Shown here in pieces: positions 44,540-58,100 of a stretch of 64,000 nt of DNA. The notes under the pieces were generated by a model. That model worked only from the letters and a program-made list of their open reading frames with translations, did not search any database and was not told where the DNA came from. The stretch is taken from contig NC_092635.1 in assembly GCF_039555335.1 (NCBI RefSeq), positions 55,898,258 through 55,962,257 of the forward strand, in the 5' to 3' direction. Numbering within the stretch: the stretch's first letter is position 1; each line of letters starts with the position of its first letter. The DNA is from Amphiura filiformis (Eukaryota > Echinodermata > Ophiuroidea > Amphilepidida > Amphiuridae). The position numbers were made by a program, and so were the translations under genes.

Positions 44540-45777
44540 TGTAACCGGTGCGAAATCACAAAATGAAATAGTAAACACACACACATGGGGTAGATTCGTT
44601 GTAGATTTACTTCGACGTTTTATTTGCTATTTGCTCAGTGATGTACATTATGAAAGGGTGATGCTCTGGATTTCCGTTGGGGTCTTTGTGATGTGATGTA
44701 GGGACGTTGCTCGGGGTTCCTGTGGGTATCTGTGGCAAGGAGAGAGAATGGATGGGGCGTTAGCTGGCATCCATGGCTAGTGGTGTTATGGCCTAACTAA
44801 CAATATCTATAGGGCCTACTTCCTAATGCAAACTTGTCACAGAATGTTTAATAGTTGTAATTAACATGTTTAACACGTCTTTAGCGGAACAAATATCTGA
44901 GATACTAAATTTATGAAATGATTGTGATAATAATAATAATAAGAATTGAATAAAAAGATAAAAACAACAAAAGTGCAAAATATTAAATGTTTTGATGTGA
45001 CACGAGAACATGAGGATTACTAATGAACAATTGAGCTCAAATAGTTGATAACATAAAATATAAACATAGTAAAATAAAAGAAATCAGAATGTATTGTTTT
45101 GTACATTCAGAATAATAACAGACCATTGCTAATATAGCAATTATAACATTGGTCAACACCAATAGTAGTCCATTTAGTAGAATTTGTCCATTTAGATCAA
45201 TTCCTCTTAAGATTTAACCTAACTGACACTTGGCCAAAGTGGTCAGCTGAACTAACTCGATGCATTTCACACTAGTTAATATTATCCTTCAATCCTTCAA
45301 GTAAACTTGGAAACCAAAACATGCAATTAATTGCAAACAAATTTATCATAATTTCAACTTGTACTGAAGCGAAGAATTTGTTGACTTCTAAAAACACAAG
45401 TTTATGAAACTACCAAACCATCAAGTATCATATAATTATAATTCTATACCTTTTCATGCTCATAGTCAAAGAGCACTAAATCTAAATATTATAGATCATG
45501 AATACTCATAATATGCATTAAAATAAAACAATAGAAATGTAAATCTTACCTGTGGCAAGAGAGAGAATGGATGGGGCGTTAGCTGGCATCCATGGCTAGT
45601 GGTGTTATGGCACCGAGGCCAGGCTGCCAGCAAACAGCTAGGAGAAACTTGGGAATTATGAGGTTGAGGTTACTGGAAAATCAATTAAACTCTTGAACTT
45701 GAAAATAGGTTAAGATTGCCACATGTAAGAAAATTGTGAAAAATAATGGCAGGGAAAAATATTTTGAACCCGCTACA
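44540..45777 (-). repeat. Gypsy 5' LTR (right copy)
   Basis: 1,238 bases. It matches the left LTR closely, with an internal deletion near 45290..45302 (ATCCTTCAATCCTTCAAG replaces the longer segment). The promoter of the element would lie in this LTR but I cannot place a TATA box with confidence. Confidence 0.94.
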
Positions 45778-47357
45778 TTTGTATTCAAATTATGATACAC
45801 TGCATATTTTGGCCCTCCCCAGCAACCACTGGAGGCGCATCGTGTTGTGATTCAATACAATTAGTGATACACAAGTAAAATATCCCACAATAAAGAAACA
45901 AAAGACAACATTGTTTAAATTTTTAAGGGTTTTTACATGTTTATTATCATACACTGGTCACTGTCAATTCGGCATGTAATGTGAGGATCATATATTATAT
46001 ATTCTCTATTATATTGTATACAGTTAGCCATACCACACTACAAATATCGGGGAAATCATATCACTGATAGTAATACTATAATGTGGTGCAGATACCTTGG
46101 TACTATTTAAGGGGCGACAAGCTACCAGATTAAAATGAACATCTTTATGAAATGTTGTTGGAATGGGGGCTTGGGAGGGGCAAGAATCTTTCGTCTGATG
46201 CCCTGCCCCTCTTGAAGTCCATAGTAAAACTGACAACACTCACTTGACCAATCATCAGCTAACCCCTGTTTGGATACTGCACATCAAATTTACAATAAGT
46301 TCATTCTGCTTGCTTTCTGAATTCCCCTCTTTACAAGTCAAGTCGAAAGATATATGACCACATTATAACAATACTATCAGTAACTTTCCCCAACAGCAAA
46401 TTAAACAAAACACAAGGCTGACATTGATTGGCATGGCAACTGTATCAAACAAAACTGAACAGTAAAATCATAAATAATAACAAACATTTTCACAACACAA
46501 AAATGTTAACCACAATTTCAAGGATAGTGAATCAATCAAATTGCTAAGATGGTAAAACTAATTAAAACAAATATTTGAGAACAAATCAATTTTTAATGAC
46601 ATTTTCACTTACAAATATTGTTGGCTTTTAGTCTAAGCTTTCTATTATAGAGCCCTTAAGACTGCTTAATATTTGCCTAAGTCTACCAAGTTTCTGATAT
46701 AGTCGACATTGACATATCCGCAAGGGATTTACCAGTTTCAGTAACGGTGTAGCTGCGATTTTAAAATAGGAAAAGAGTATTTTGATGAAATTTGCATTTC
46801 AAGAAACCTAATGACAATTATGCAGCACATGGGTATTCTTTCACTGAGATCATCCTATATTCTATGTGCAAAATAAGAATATTGATTAAATTATTAAAAT
46901 TAAAGCAATAATGATTAAATACAAACCTATCAAAATAGTAAATTAATTTGGCAATAATAAGTCATAAATGAAATAAGGACATTCAACTGCTTTAGAGATT
47001 TAAAAAAGTTTGGTGATGTAGCAATTTACAATCTAACATTCTCAAAATGAGAAAGTGATGTTTTTATAAATTCAGTGTTGTTACGGCTTGCTTTCCCTTG
47101 TAAATGACTACAATATAATTTGCAATTCCGCTTTGATATCAAAATAAAATTTCACATGAGTTTGACGAACTTGGTAATATTATGGTGACCACAGCGTGTG
47201 AACAAAATTTATATCGTAAATTTACATGAAATTCTTTTCACATTTCAAAAATATCTTTTAATTAAGATTTACAAACATGTACTCATTCACATTATGCTGA
47301 AGATTTAGTGTTTTAACTTTTATTTAAGTTTACCTATGGAAGTAAACTTACGACATA

Positions 47358-47454
47358 TATACCATTTTTCACCCCGATGCCGAATAGATGTGCGCGCAAA
47401 ACAGCTGCCTTAACACGTTGACATCACTGCCACATCAGGGTGAAAATAGGTATA
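47358..47454. mobile_element. Mini foldback element, TATACCATTTTTCACCC family, copy 1
   Basis: Starts TATACCATTTTTCACCCCGA and ends CAGGGTGAAAATAGGTATA. A second copy is at 47881, and a single arm occurs at about 36135. Confidence 0.72.
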
Positions 47455-47880
47455 AACGAGGTGACAGCAACCTTTATAAACAAAGATTAAGGACTATATC
47501 AACTGGTAAGCTGAAGAGAGCATCATATCACCTCTCTTTCCAATAGCATTTATGCCCCTTCTCAGATTCAGTGCAAGATGTACGGATCCGTAACAAAACG
47601 GGATACGCACGCATACTGCCGGGCAAAAAAAAAACCGATGCAAACTGCCGACCATCTGTTTAGTATGACGTCGCATGTCATCTCATCTATTAAGTCCAAT
47701 TACTTCCAGATTCCAAGAAGTTGCAGAACTATTTCTATATTAAAATGATTTTAAATAGTAACATTATTTTCTGTGTGTAAAAACTTGTATCAAAAGTGAT
47801 ATTGTGGCCCTGAATAGGGAGGAAAATCCATGGTAATACATTTTTGGTCTATGAAATTTTTGGTCTGTATTATTTTTTTC

Positions 47881-48049
47881 CTATACCATTTTCACCCTGT
47901 GGCAGTGAAGTAACACGTTCAGGCAGCTGTTTCTCTCACGCATCTGTGTGGCATCTGTGAGTGCCAGAATTTTGAGCTTACACTAGTAATTTAAAGCTGC
48001 GCCCAATGAAACTTAAGGCCTTGCCGCATCAGGGTGAAAAATGGTATAG
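47881..48049. mobile_element. Mini foldback element, TATACCATTTTTCACCC family, copy 2
   Basis: Starts CTATACCATTTTCACCCTG and ends CAGGGTGAAAAATGGTATAG, about 169 bases. Non-coding. Confidence 0.75.
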
Positions 48050-48192
48050 TCGACATGACACTGAATTTTATTTGTTCCATTCCACGTAATAGGTATCTAG
48101 ACAAGTCAAGAATTAGGATTAATCAACAAATTAGTTTGAACTTCTAAAAAAAGTAAATTAAACTTGCTCTGCAATTTTCTGGAATCCACAAT

Positions 48193-48355
48193 GGACTATT
48201 CCAGCTGAAATCCACACACCCCTAATGACCTTAATCTGCCACCACACAAGGAGTGTGAATTTCAAATGGGTGACTCCATTTGACATATACACCCAGTGTG
48301 TGGAAGATTAAGGTCATATCTTCTATAGAGTGTATGGATTTCAACTGAAATAGCC
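48193..48355. mobile_element. Foldback repeat, family B, copy 3
   Basis: GGACTATTCCAGCTGAAATC at the left and GGATTTCAACTGAAATAGCC at the right, with internal ACCTTAATCT/AGATTAAGGT pairing. Confidence 0.8.
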
Positions 48356-49340
48356 AATAGTACATATATGTCTTGCAAAGCAGTATACACTTTTGAAGAC
48401 ACTGCAATAATACAGCCAGTCATTTTGTAATCTCATATACACAACATTCAAATTCAAAATTTGGTCTGGTTAAGAAATTGTCTGAACATTCACTACTTTG
48501 GACATTTATTTAACACCATACTCAATCGCACTTTCTTGTTTAATGTTTCAAATGTTGACATAAAAATGGGCGAAATATCACGCAAACAGTTAGGATGTGA
48601 CATATTTTGACATGTGAAATTGCACTGCACCTATTCAAAAATATTGACTGTATAATACTTACAAACTGTATACATTTTTCTTGTAATATTTCACAATTCT
48701 TGTCAGAAGAGTTTAAAATGGCACTCACTGAAATTCGCTGCCGTCACATGAAATGGATTTGACCAATCTGGTTGAAAAAAAACTAGTTCTACCAGCTCTT
48801 TTAACCCCCTGAGCACTACTTGCCGATCTAACATTGCCTCTGATTGGTCAATTACATGATGATATCTTTACTTAATCACCAATCAGGTTTTACAAATAAT
48901 TCACCCCAATTTTTTGTGTGGTGAAATTATTCTAACAATGTTGCTGATTGGTCCAATTGATAATGAAAACTATTTTTTGGCCAATGGGCAAGTAGTTCTC
49001 ATGGGGTTAACAAAGCAATCCATACTGTATTTAATAAAATCAACTGTTTACTCAAACACATGAAAAGGATAAATATTACACCCAGTGAACAGTTCCTCTT
49101 ATCAAGATAATAAGTACTTGACATTACATGTCAATTTAATACAGCCACATTGCAGTACTTACCATGCAATTGTTAACTTTGTGACATTAACATAAAGAGT
49201 AATTTCAAAATACCATTTACATTGAATTCTGAAATAAATATATTTAAAATCCTTGAGTTTTTATAGAGAATGAAATCCTTAGCAAGATTTAAACATCTTG
49301 TGACTAAATTCAACACTTGCTGTATACACAAAAGAATTGG

Positions 49341-49512
49341 GGACTATTCCAGTTGAAATCCATACTACTCCTCTGCAAGATATGACCTTATATCTTCAAC
49401 ACATAGGGTGTCGATTTCAGAGTCACTTATTCAGGTAATTAACACCCTTTGAAATTCACACTCTCTGTGTGTCTTCCATAGAGGGAATATGGGTTTCATC
49501 TGAAATAGCCCA
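49341..49512. mobile_element. Foldback repeat, family B, copy 4
   Basis: GGACTATTCCAGTTGAAATC at the left and GGGTTTCATCTGAAATAGCC at the right. More degenerate in the middle than copies 2 and 6. Confidence 0.78.
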
Positions 49513-50403
49513 TTGGATGACATGGTGACCACTACAAGGTCAGAATAATAGTCCTAATGCTTTTCTGTGCAATTTTCTGTTGTTTTGCATCAAACATTTC
49601 CATTCTTGGTTCAGAACAATTTTCTGCAAAAATGATTATCCTTGATCGGTGCTTTCTTCTTCTCCATAACATTTTTATGCAATTGCAGCAAAATTTTTAA
49701 TGTTTGTCAAGACGGCAAAATGCACCATACAATGTTGAACTATATTCTGACCTTTAACCCTTACAGTTGGTATTCAAAATGTGCTTGCACCATGATGCAT
49801 TTCAAATCCACCAATCTGTGAATGCTTCTGTGTACTTATAAATTTCTTTGAATTACTATTGCTTTGGAATTGGAATCACACCCCGTTGATAATTTGCATG
49901 GCAACAGACAGTACAAACTTCTATATTTTCACCTTCATAACTGATTCTATTGACTTGTAACCTAAAAATAGCATTGTTTAGTGATTTCAATAAAAAATAC
50001 TTTAAAAATTGTACTTCCATGGTTTCATTGTTTAAAATGTTACGTTTCTTTTTTTCCCCAGCATGTCTTCAAACACATAATATATTTGTATTTTGTGTAA
50101 ATTCTGTAAGTTAATGAAGCAACAGTAATATTTTTCCACTGCTTACAATTCAGAATTATTATTTATGAGGTTAAAACAGTCCGCAAATAATAATACAACT
50201 TAGTTAAAAAACTAAAAGTGACTGACTTGAAACACAATATTCATTTCATTAATCTGAAATATGAGTCTACAGTATGAACATGGCTTATGTAGAAGTTTGT
50301 ATTGCACTTGTAAAAAGCAAACAGAAATTATACAAAATTTGAAACAAAATAATCACGCTGTAATAAACATAGCAAATGCTGAAAATCAAAAGAAATAGCT
50401 GAT

Positions 50404-50446
50404 CAATGTAATCAATCAATCAAGCAATCAATCTATCAATCAATCA
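50404..50446. repeat. ATCA tetranucleotide microsatellite
   Basis: Imperfect run of ATCA/TCAA units. No other content. Confidence 0.8.
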
Positions 50447-53400
50447 AGTCTGAAATAATTTTACAATGCAGGTAGAGGGCCCTGCCATGGGAGTTTCGTC
50501 ATACTGTATAGCTGGATATTTTGTGGTTTTTTTTATTTTCATGAGCACTTTTCACAGTTAATTTTACATCCACAAATATAAAAGTCCACAAAAATATTAT
50601 CTATAGTTTTTATGCTGTTTGAAACCACAAATGGTTAAGATCACACAAATTTACACCGTTAAATTATCCTGCTATACAGCATTACAACCCATCAGAAGTG
50701 TAACGCAACACGCATATTACGCGAGAATTAATATTTCACACATTACATACAACTTCCTCACAGGTTGCTATGGAAACAGTACTGAACACAAAATTACTCC
50801 ATCCACATCAATCCTATCCAAACATTTTTTTTTCAACTGTACAAGTAGTAAAAACATGATTTGATTTCACGACAGATATTATTAATAATCTCTCAGATCA
50901 AAACAAAACAAACAAAAGTTGAGGCAAAATAGTATGATTGGATAAAGTTGGAAATTCTGACTAGCGTGGAAAATGCAGCGATACTACAAGAGCATTTCAG
51001 ACGATGGGAAAAAACTACAGCAGTAGGTAAAGACAGTCAAGTGTTCAGACAGTTTACTAATATCTACAGCATTGTTACATATATACAATACAGCTTGTTT
51101 GTTTTATCAACTAGCAACAGCACCTTCCTGTCACAAAAAGGCTTCACACACACACATATACATACACAAAGACCGATTGATTTATAATGGCATTGTAAAA
51201 TTGGGTTTTAAAAAACGGCATCTATACAGAAGGGTGTATTTATGTATATAGATTGTACAAATACCAATGCAATATTTGATATGATCATCCTGGCTTCCTT
51301 GTGTTGCGGGATGCAAGATAGGTAACTGCGTTCAGGTTGTTCTCGGTACATTCTTTCTACAAGACACTTGACACCAATTGTAGGAAACCAACCAAATCTG
51401 ATTTACTACATCATAAGAAGCTTTCATACATCCTGACATGCCAAAAAAGAAATTTCTTCTTTGTGATTCCTTGTGTTGCTGTGACTCTTAAAATAATCAT
51501 ATATCATGTCCCTTCGAGTTTGTTAGCAATGTCACTGCTTGTATTCGGTTGCGTGGCCTTGAAATGCGCATGCACCGTTCAGGGAATCACAGCATATGCT
51601 TGTGTGTAAAGCTGGCACAATTGGAACACTCCCACATACAGAAGCATTATGACGTCACTAGCATAAATCAAAGTGACACAATGTATAGAATTCTATTTTC
51701 TTTAAGGTGAATGTAGAGCTCTGCTAATTTTGCAAAGAAAACAAAACCAGTTAAAATTTGAGGAAGCATTACAATATATTGCACTGATGAACTACTTTCA
51801 ACATTTCCACTTTAAAGCAGTTTTCATAATGAAACAATAGAACTCGCTTCTGGATCTTGACAAGTGGAAAGTTACCAAGAATGTTGCAAAAATTGATATT
51901 GTTACCAAAAAATGAACAAACAGGTATTTTTCTTCTAGGTTCATCGATGCAAATGATTGAACAATTTCTATACATGCTTCCTAAAATATCAAGTGTTTTC
52001 TACCTCTCTTCACAACTTTCAGAAAAAGCAAATCGTATTGTTTTAGTGATATCTTTTAGCATTAGAACACCTACCAACTACTGTACCCTCTTGATTAAAG
52101 TTGGGGTAAGGTTGCCATTAGTATTCTAGAGTTGTTCCTATTTTAAGAATACGAAAACACCCTTACAATTACAAAAGTTATTTCTCATCATAAATTCACA
52201 AATGCCAGTACTTTTTTGCAATACAATATTTCACAATTTAAAAAAAATCATTAACGCCCTCCAGGTCATATTTGATACGACTCTCAACAGAGCCAGGATT
52301 TTACATTTTTAAGTAGACAGGCCATGAGATACACAGATTCCAAAAGTATTCAATGATAATTACAGCTGACTTTTATTACAAAATACATCAAAACCACATT
52401 TTCAATTAATTCCCAATTTTATATAATTTCTTAATAATCACAATTTTTTAATCAAGTCCAACCTTTAAATTTGTTAAGTTGTCACTACATCCTCCCACTG
52501 ACAGTCCTTTATTGTCAAAGTCCCAATCAAACTAACAGAGTGAAACAACATGGGAAAGACTTAATGTGAGGCAATCACCAATACACCACACTTAATAGCA
52601 CCGTGTGCTGAGTGACCAAAAAGAAACCGACCTTGTGACTTTTGAGGCTTTGGGTGCAACTAGAATCAAAAGTACATGACACACGTGCTTTAAAATTAGT
52701 CATATAGTGTTCATTTATAATAATGTGCAACATGGTACTAGCTTAAACATCAGGTCACCCACGAAGCCCGTTTCAATTGTTTATGTGCATGTGTAACATC
52801 TTATGTGACATTCAGAGCAAAATCTTGCTTTTTACGCAAACCACAGCTGCATTTATAGGAGACCAACAAACATAATTAAAGAAAATAGCGCATGAATACC
52901 ATTTGTTATCTACACTTCATAAAGACAAATCTCACAGATATAAAAACAAAAAACACAAAAGTTCTACATATCCAGTTTGTTAACAAAAATAAAGGGAAGA
53001 TTGATTTCCGTTTTCTTTCTTTCTCTGCACATTTCTCCGTTTAAAGAGTACGACTATTTACACAACGTTTTATCTGAAACCAGCAGACTACGAGGAGAGT
53101 GACCTCCGATACTCCCATTAGCAACATGACATGCATGCTCTTCCATCCAGACTGTTTCATGATATTGGGCTATATATTTCACACCCCCTCTGGAAGATTT
53201 CACTGCCATATCAATTCCACTTGTACCATGTGTTCAATTTAGCTGGACATTTTGGCTAGTTTGATGTTAAATTCCAGTCGGGCGTTGTTGAAATTGATTA
53301 AATCCAATCGAATGTTGCACAATTTGGTCTAAAATCTTTTGAATTCCAAAATCTTCCATCCCTTTTCAACTTCTTGTAATTGAAAATGGTTGGATCTGGA

Positions 53401-54558
53401 ATAATTTTGTCAGTTGAATATAGTTGCAATCAAAATCTTCCAGTGGGGATGTGGTTTTCAAACAGAAGAGCCCATTCCTACAATTAGCATACCACTTGCG
53501 CTGTAGTTTTGTCTCATGTTTTCAAACTTAAGTCACATGTTTGTTGCTAAGATAAGATTACTGAGCCAATGCAAGCATATCATAAAACATTTCCATGTGT
53601 AAAGACATGGAAGTGACATAAACATGATACCTGGGAAGCTGGTTTGGCCAAAACATGAAACATTTTACACCCAAAAAAATGTTAACCTTATTATAAGCTT
53701 TTTTTTCTTCTTTTTTCCACACAATCTATAAACACCTCTCTCTGGAAAGTAAATCAAATAATAGCATTTCATCTCCCTGGGGATACCTACTTGGAGAGTC
53801 ATGAATACTGTATAAGCCAATATTTTTGCTAAAATATATTTTCGCAATTAATTTGAAGCACAAGGAACGTTTAGCGATTTGTCAAATTTGATAAATCCTG
53901 CCCCATACATGCAATGCATTATTGACAGTTTTGCAGGCAATTAATTTCGAGCTGAATCTGCGAAAAAAAGCCCTAGCTAAAATAACCACTTATACAGTAT
54001 GGCCTTGTGTCCATCAGCACAGAAAACATTGATCACACACCCCAATTTGTCTAATTTACATTCTTTAAAAAACAGCATATTTCACCAAAACCAATTGAAC
54101 ATCACCACAGTATTAGACATGTTTGCACTTTTGCAGCTTCCCAGATATCCTGTTTATCTCTATCACGGTCAAGTATAACTTGCTTGGCCATTTCACACAG
54201 TGAATACGTGGGTGCAATGGCCAAACAAACGCATTGTAAATATTTCTCACATTTTTCTCCATGAATGCAGAAGAGAAATGCTTGACATCAATTTTCAATG
54301 ACTATTCACAGTAACCAGATCCTTCTTTGAGGAACAAGTTTTAAGATCTATACATATTTACAGAATTTGTTTGCAGAGATGAGAAAAATATGACACACAG
54401 ACACTAAAGACGCATCTCTGCAATAAAAGATTCGCTCATTCATTTAAAAGCTCCACTGTGAGTATACACAACTTTGACTACACTATGTGGACAATACCTA
54501 TCCCCTCCCACCATATAGAGGTTAAAGCCACACTCCAATGCATACAATATCCCCCTCA

Positions 54559-55197
54559 TCATTGGTATCCGCCCTGTCTTGGTGAATAGCTGTTGCTGGT
54601 TGCATGCTGTTGACCAGCAAAATAATGTTGCTGATTACTAGGGTTCAGATATGGTTGTTGTGGCGCAGCCTGATAGTTCTGCTGGGCAGCCTGTTGGTAG
54701 GCTGTATTATACACATTTTGCTGGTACTGCTGATTGTTTTGGGGTTGCTGTTGCTGCTGCTGTTGCTGATTATGGAATTTTGTAAACTGCTCAATGACAG
54801 CAGCAGTTCCTTGCTTCTCCTGCTGATAAACTTGCTGCGGTTGGTAACCTTGGTAGTTATACGGCTGCTGCGGTGGTGGTGGAGGGGGCTGCTGCTGTGG
54901 CTGCAGAACAGGTTGAACCGGGCGTTGTTGTGGTGCAACCGGGTGTTGCGGTACAGCCGGTGGCTGCTGGGGCATGACCGGTGGCTGCTGGGGCATGACC
55001 GGTGGCTGCTGGGGCATGACCGGTGGCTGTTGCTGTACAGCTGGTGGTGGCGGTGGCACCTGTTGCTGTTGTTGGAGCAATGGTTGAGCAGGTGGAACTT
55101 GTTGAGGGTACTGGGGATGTTGTTGCACACCAGGTTGGTACTGGAGAGTTGGCTGTTGTGTCTGCACATAGTTTGGATTAAATGCTTGAGCTGGAGC
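54559..55197 (-). CDS. KMT2E: KMT2E-like last coding exon, Pro/Gln-rich tail
   Basis: Encodes 212 residues: NPNYVQTQQP, poly-Q/poly-P, three QQPPVMP heptads, a (Q)n tract and a Q/N/Y-rich end (YSPRQGGYQ), then TGA at 54559..54561. Acceptor ctccag at 55198. The composition is prion-like and may favour condensates, by inference. The reverse strand shows a 211-codon open frame (Leu-rich) that is only a shadow of the CAG/CCA bias. Confidence 0.87.
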   Translation of the reverse strand, partial: APAQAFNPNYVQTQQPTLQYQPGVQQHPQYPQQVPPAQPLLQQQQQVPPPPPAVQQQPPVMPQQPPVMPQQPPVMPQQPPAVPQHPVAPQQRPVQPVLQPQQQPPPPPPQQPYNYQGYQPQQVYQQEKQGTAAVIEQFTKFHNQQQQQQQQPQNNQQYQQNVYNTAYQQAAQQNYQAAPQQPYLNPSNQQHYFAGQQHATSNSYSPRQGGYQ

Positions 55198-58100
55198 CTG
55201 GAGATACAAACAAATGAACAGAATGGACATTGTCAATAATATGGACCCAAAAACATTGTAAAATACAAGTCAACCATACTTATACCATCCATTTCAACAT
55301 GCATCTTGGCAAACACAGGCACACTCCTGTCAATCCTGCATATACAGCCAATATACAAACAAAACCTTTTGGTCTGTGCAATGCTGAATCACACAGAAAA
55401 CAGAATAAAGTTGGTTACTGATACATTAAAAAATTAACAACAATTTTAAAGGTTTACACAATAAATTGATTTGTATAGGTTGTTACAATATTGATCACAT
55501 ACCTGCGGATAGGTTGTATGTACCACAGTTGGTATAGTCTGTACAGGTGGTGTTGTTAGGGTACCCAAAACCGGAGGTGTTGCTGGTACAGAAACTGGGT
55601 TGGGTCTTACCGGCGGTGTAACCGGAATTACCGGTTGTTTTCTTACAGGTGGTGTACCTGGAACCACTGCCCCACCGGCAGCCAAGGGAGGTGTGCTAGC
55701 CGAGCCAGGACTCCTATGCAAATTTGGTCGGTTCATAAGGTGCTTAGTAGGTGTTCCTTCAGTGCTACTTTCTCCTGAAATAACATGGCAATAGAGATAA
55801 TTGGATATAACATATGAACATAAGTTAGAAAACATATGAACATAAGTTAGAAAACATATGAACATAAGTTAGAAAACATATGAACATAAGTTAGAACACA
55901 TATGAACGAAAGTTAGAGCTACAAACTTGACCTGTTCTATATTTAACTGTATGCCTGTCAAGCACATTTAATCCATCATGCCTTTTTTTTTACCAATTTT
56001 CTGCAAACAAGCACACCGGCCAAATGAACAACTCTGCAGCAATTGGAATACTTTATCTTCAGTTTATTTTCCCATTTCATTTATACAAACTAATGGGCTA
56101 TTCCAGTTGGAATCCATACACCCCCTATGGAAGATATAACCAAAATAATTGCCACCATCAGGTTTTTAGTCAATTCTGTCTGTTGCAACTAGTTTGTACA
56201 TAAATCATCTTGTGCACTTACGTATAGATACAACAAATTTGATTTACCAAAGTAAGGGCCTCATGTACCATAGGCAGGGTTACATGAGAATTTGACGACT
56301 TTGGAATGAGCTATAATGCGATTTCTAACCCAATCACATGCACAACTGAATTTTAAATTGATGAATTTGGAGTTCCTGTTTACACTGTGATCACGATTGC
56401 ATGTTTCGAGCAGCGTTCGAAATAGGGCCGGTCAGCCGGCCATTGGCCTGTAACTTTTTGGCTTGTTAATATTTACTGTAATGTATAATCACTCCATGTC
56501 TCGATCCCATCTTCTAATAAACCGTGCCGATGACACCGTAATTTACACCTACCTGATCTGGTCTCGCTCTTTGCTTTAGGTGGAGGCGGAGGTGGTATCT
56601 GTAGCCTCAGCCCACTGTTGGATTTCTTTGCTGGTGGTTGATGGCTACTACTTGGTTTCTTGCTTGGTGGCGGCGGTGGAGGCTCCGGCGACCGAGGCCT
56701 CTTTAATGAATTGTGACTATCCCTTCTTTCTCTCTCCTTGTTCTTCTCGTCTAATTCTTTGCGCAACTTCTGCAGTGGGTCCTCGTCCCTTGAGCTTGAG
56801 GCCACTTTATTGCTCCTCCTGGTGGATATGAAAACCAAGACAGCATTGTCATGTAATTCATCATGTGATCAAATCTATGAAGATTCCATCAATTTTCTCA
56901 TCTCTGAATAGTCTCATAAGCATACATTTCCATCAGCAAACTGAGGCTAAACAATCTATCACACACTGTTTATGATATGCAGCACGCATAAAACATTCAT
57001 TAATAGTGTTGGCACTTTTCCTGTTGTCCCCATTTTAGCTATTCTGAGAAATTGTGTACTCAACTGGCTAGTAGTTGGTCCCATCATGGCCTGATGATAA
57101 CCGAGGTCACATTTCTTTTTATGCTACAATCACAGTGGACACTTTTTGTGTGCAGAAGGTCTGTAATTAGGATCTGTCATGGCTCAAATACATGGGTGGC
57201 TTAGGGCGAGTATCGCCCAAATTTCACAACTAGCCCCCATGAAAAATTTCTGTCAATGGCAAAAAGTACATAGCCCCTGCCATTAAAAAGGTTTTGAACC
57301 CTGAAGTTTTCCCCATTACACACAATAAGTCTGCATTAGAATTGAGGGTTTACTCACCATTTCTCATCCTGAGTTGATGGTTTTTTCTTCTCATCCTTCT
57401 CACCAGGCTTTCCCTTATCCTTCAAGAAACTAGTCAGTGACGTAATTGCTTGAACGGCATCGTTAGTTAAACTCAACCGGCGGCCTTTCTCCGTTGCTTC
57501 CTCTGCCACAGCTTTCGACTTCATGTCAAAGATGGGTAACGTAGGCAGGGTGGGAAGTCCTGATTTTGTGGGAGTAGGTACTGTGGGTTTTATAGGCGTC
57601 GTTGGAGCACTAGCCGATGTTGTGGTGGTCGTGACTGTTGTTGAACTAGTTGATGAACTGCTGGTTTTGCCAGCAGTACTGGTTTTCCTCTTCCTATATT
57701 CAAGCAATGAGACCTGGAACAAACAGCATACTCAAATTTTACCAAAAAATTGATTGCAAGTTGCAGTTCACATGAGAACTCTTTAGGTTACTTTTCATAA
57801 GAACCAGTGCATTTTGGTGAAAATCAAAAAAAAATTCTTATTGTTTGATCACAAATTAGCATGTTTCATATTCAAATAAAGCATCAAAATAATTGCCACC
57901 ATCAGGTTTTTAATCAATTCTGTCTGATGCAACTAATATGTACATAAATCGTAAGTGCACATACGTATAGATACAACAAATTTGATTTACCAAAGTAAGG
58001 GCCTCATGTACCATAGGCAGGGTTACATGAGAATTTGACAACTTTGGAATGAGCTACATTGCGATTTCTGAATCAATCTCATGCACAATTGAATTTTAAA

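Larger units (their letters stand above)
36234..45777 (-). mobile_element. Ty3/Gypsy LTR retrotransposon, defective
   Basis: A 9.5-kb element read on the minus strand: 5' LTR (44540..45777), tRNA-Lys primer-binding site, gag, protease, reverse transcriptase, RNase H, integrase, polypurine tract, 3' LTR (36234..37594). The RT-RNaseH-integrase order is that of Ty3/Gypsy. TTTG flanks both sides (36230..36233 and 45778..45781), compatible with a 4-base target duplication. Frames are broken at several places in gag and pol, so the copy cannot encode a complete polyprotein. No envelope-like frame was recognised between integrase and the 3' LTR. Confidence 0.95.
45778..54558. other. KMT2E-like 3' UTR/intergenic region, no further gene seen
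   Basis: About 8.8 kb with no credible protein-coding exon on either strand. It is AT-rich and includes two small ATACCATTTTTCACCC foldback elements and two family B repeats. The 3' UTR of the KMT2E-like gene begins at 54558 and runs left for an unknown distance. Confidence 0.5.

Noticed and set aside
54604-55239. A 211-codon plus-strand open frame, Leu/Trp-rich
   Set aside because: It is the complement of the Gln/Pro-rich last exon of the KMT2E-like gene; the composition arises from CAG/CCA codon bias and there is no splice or start context.
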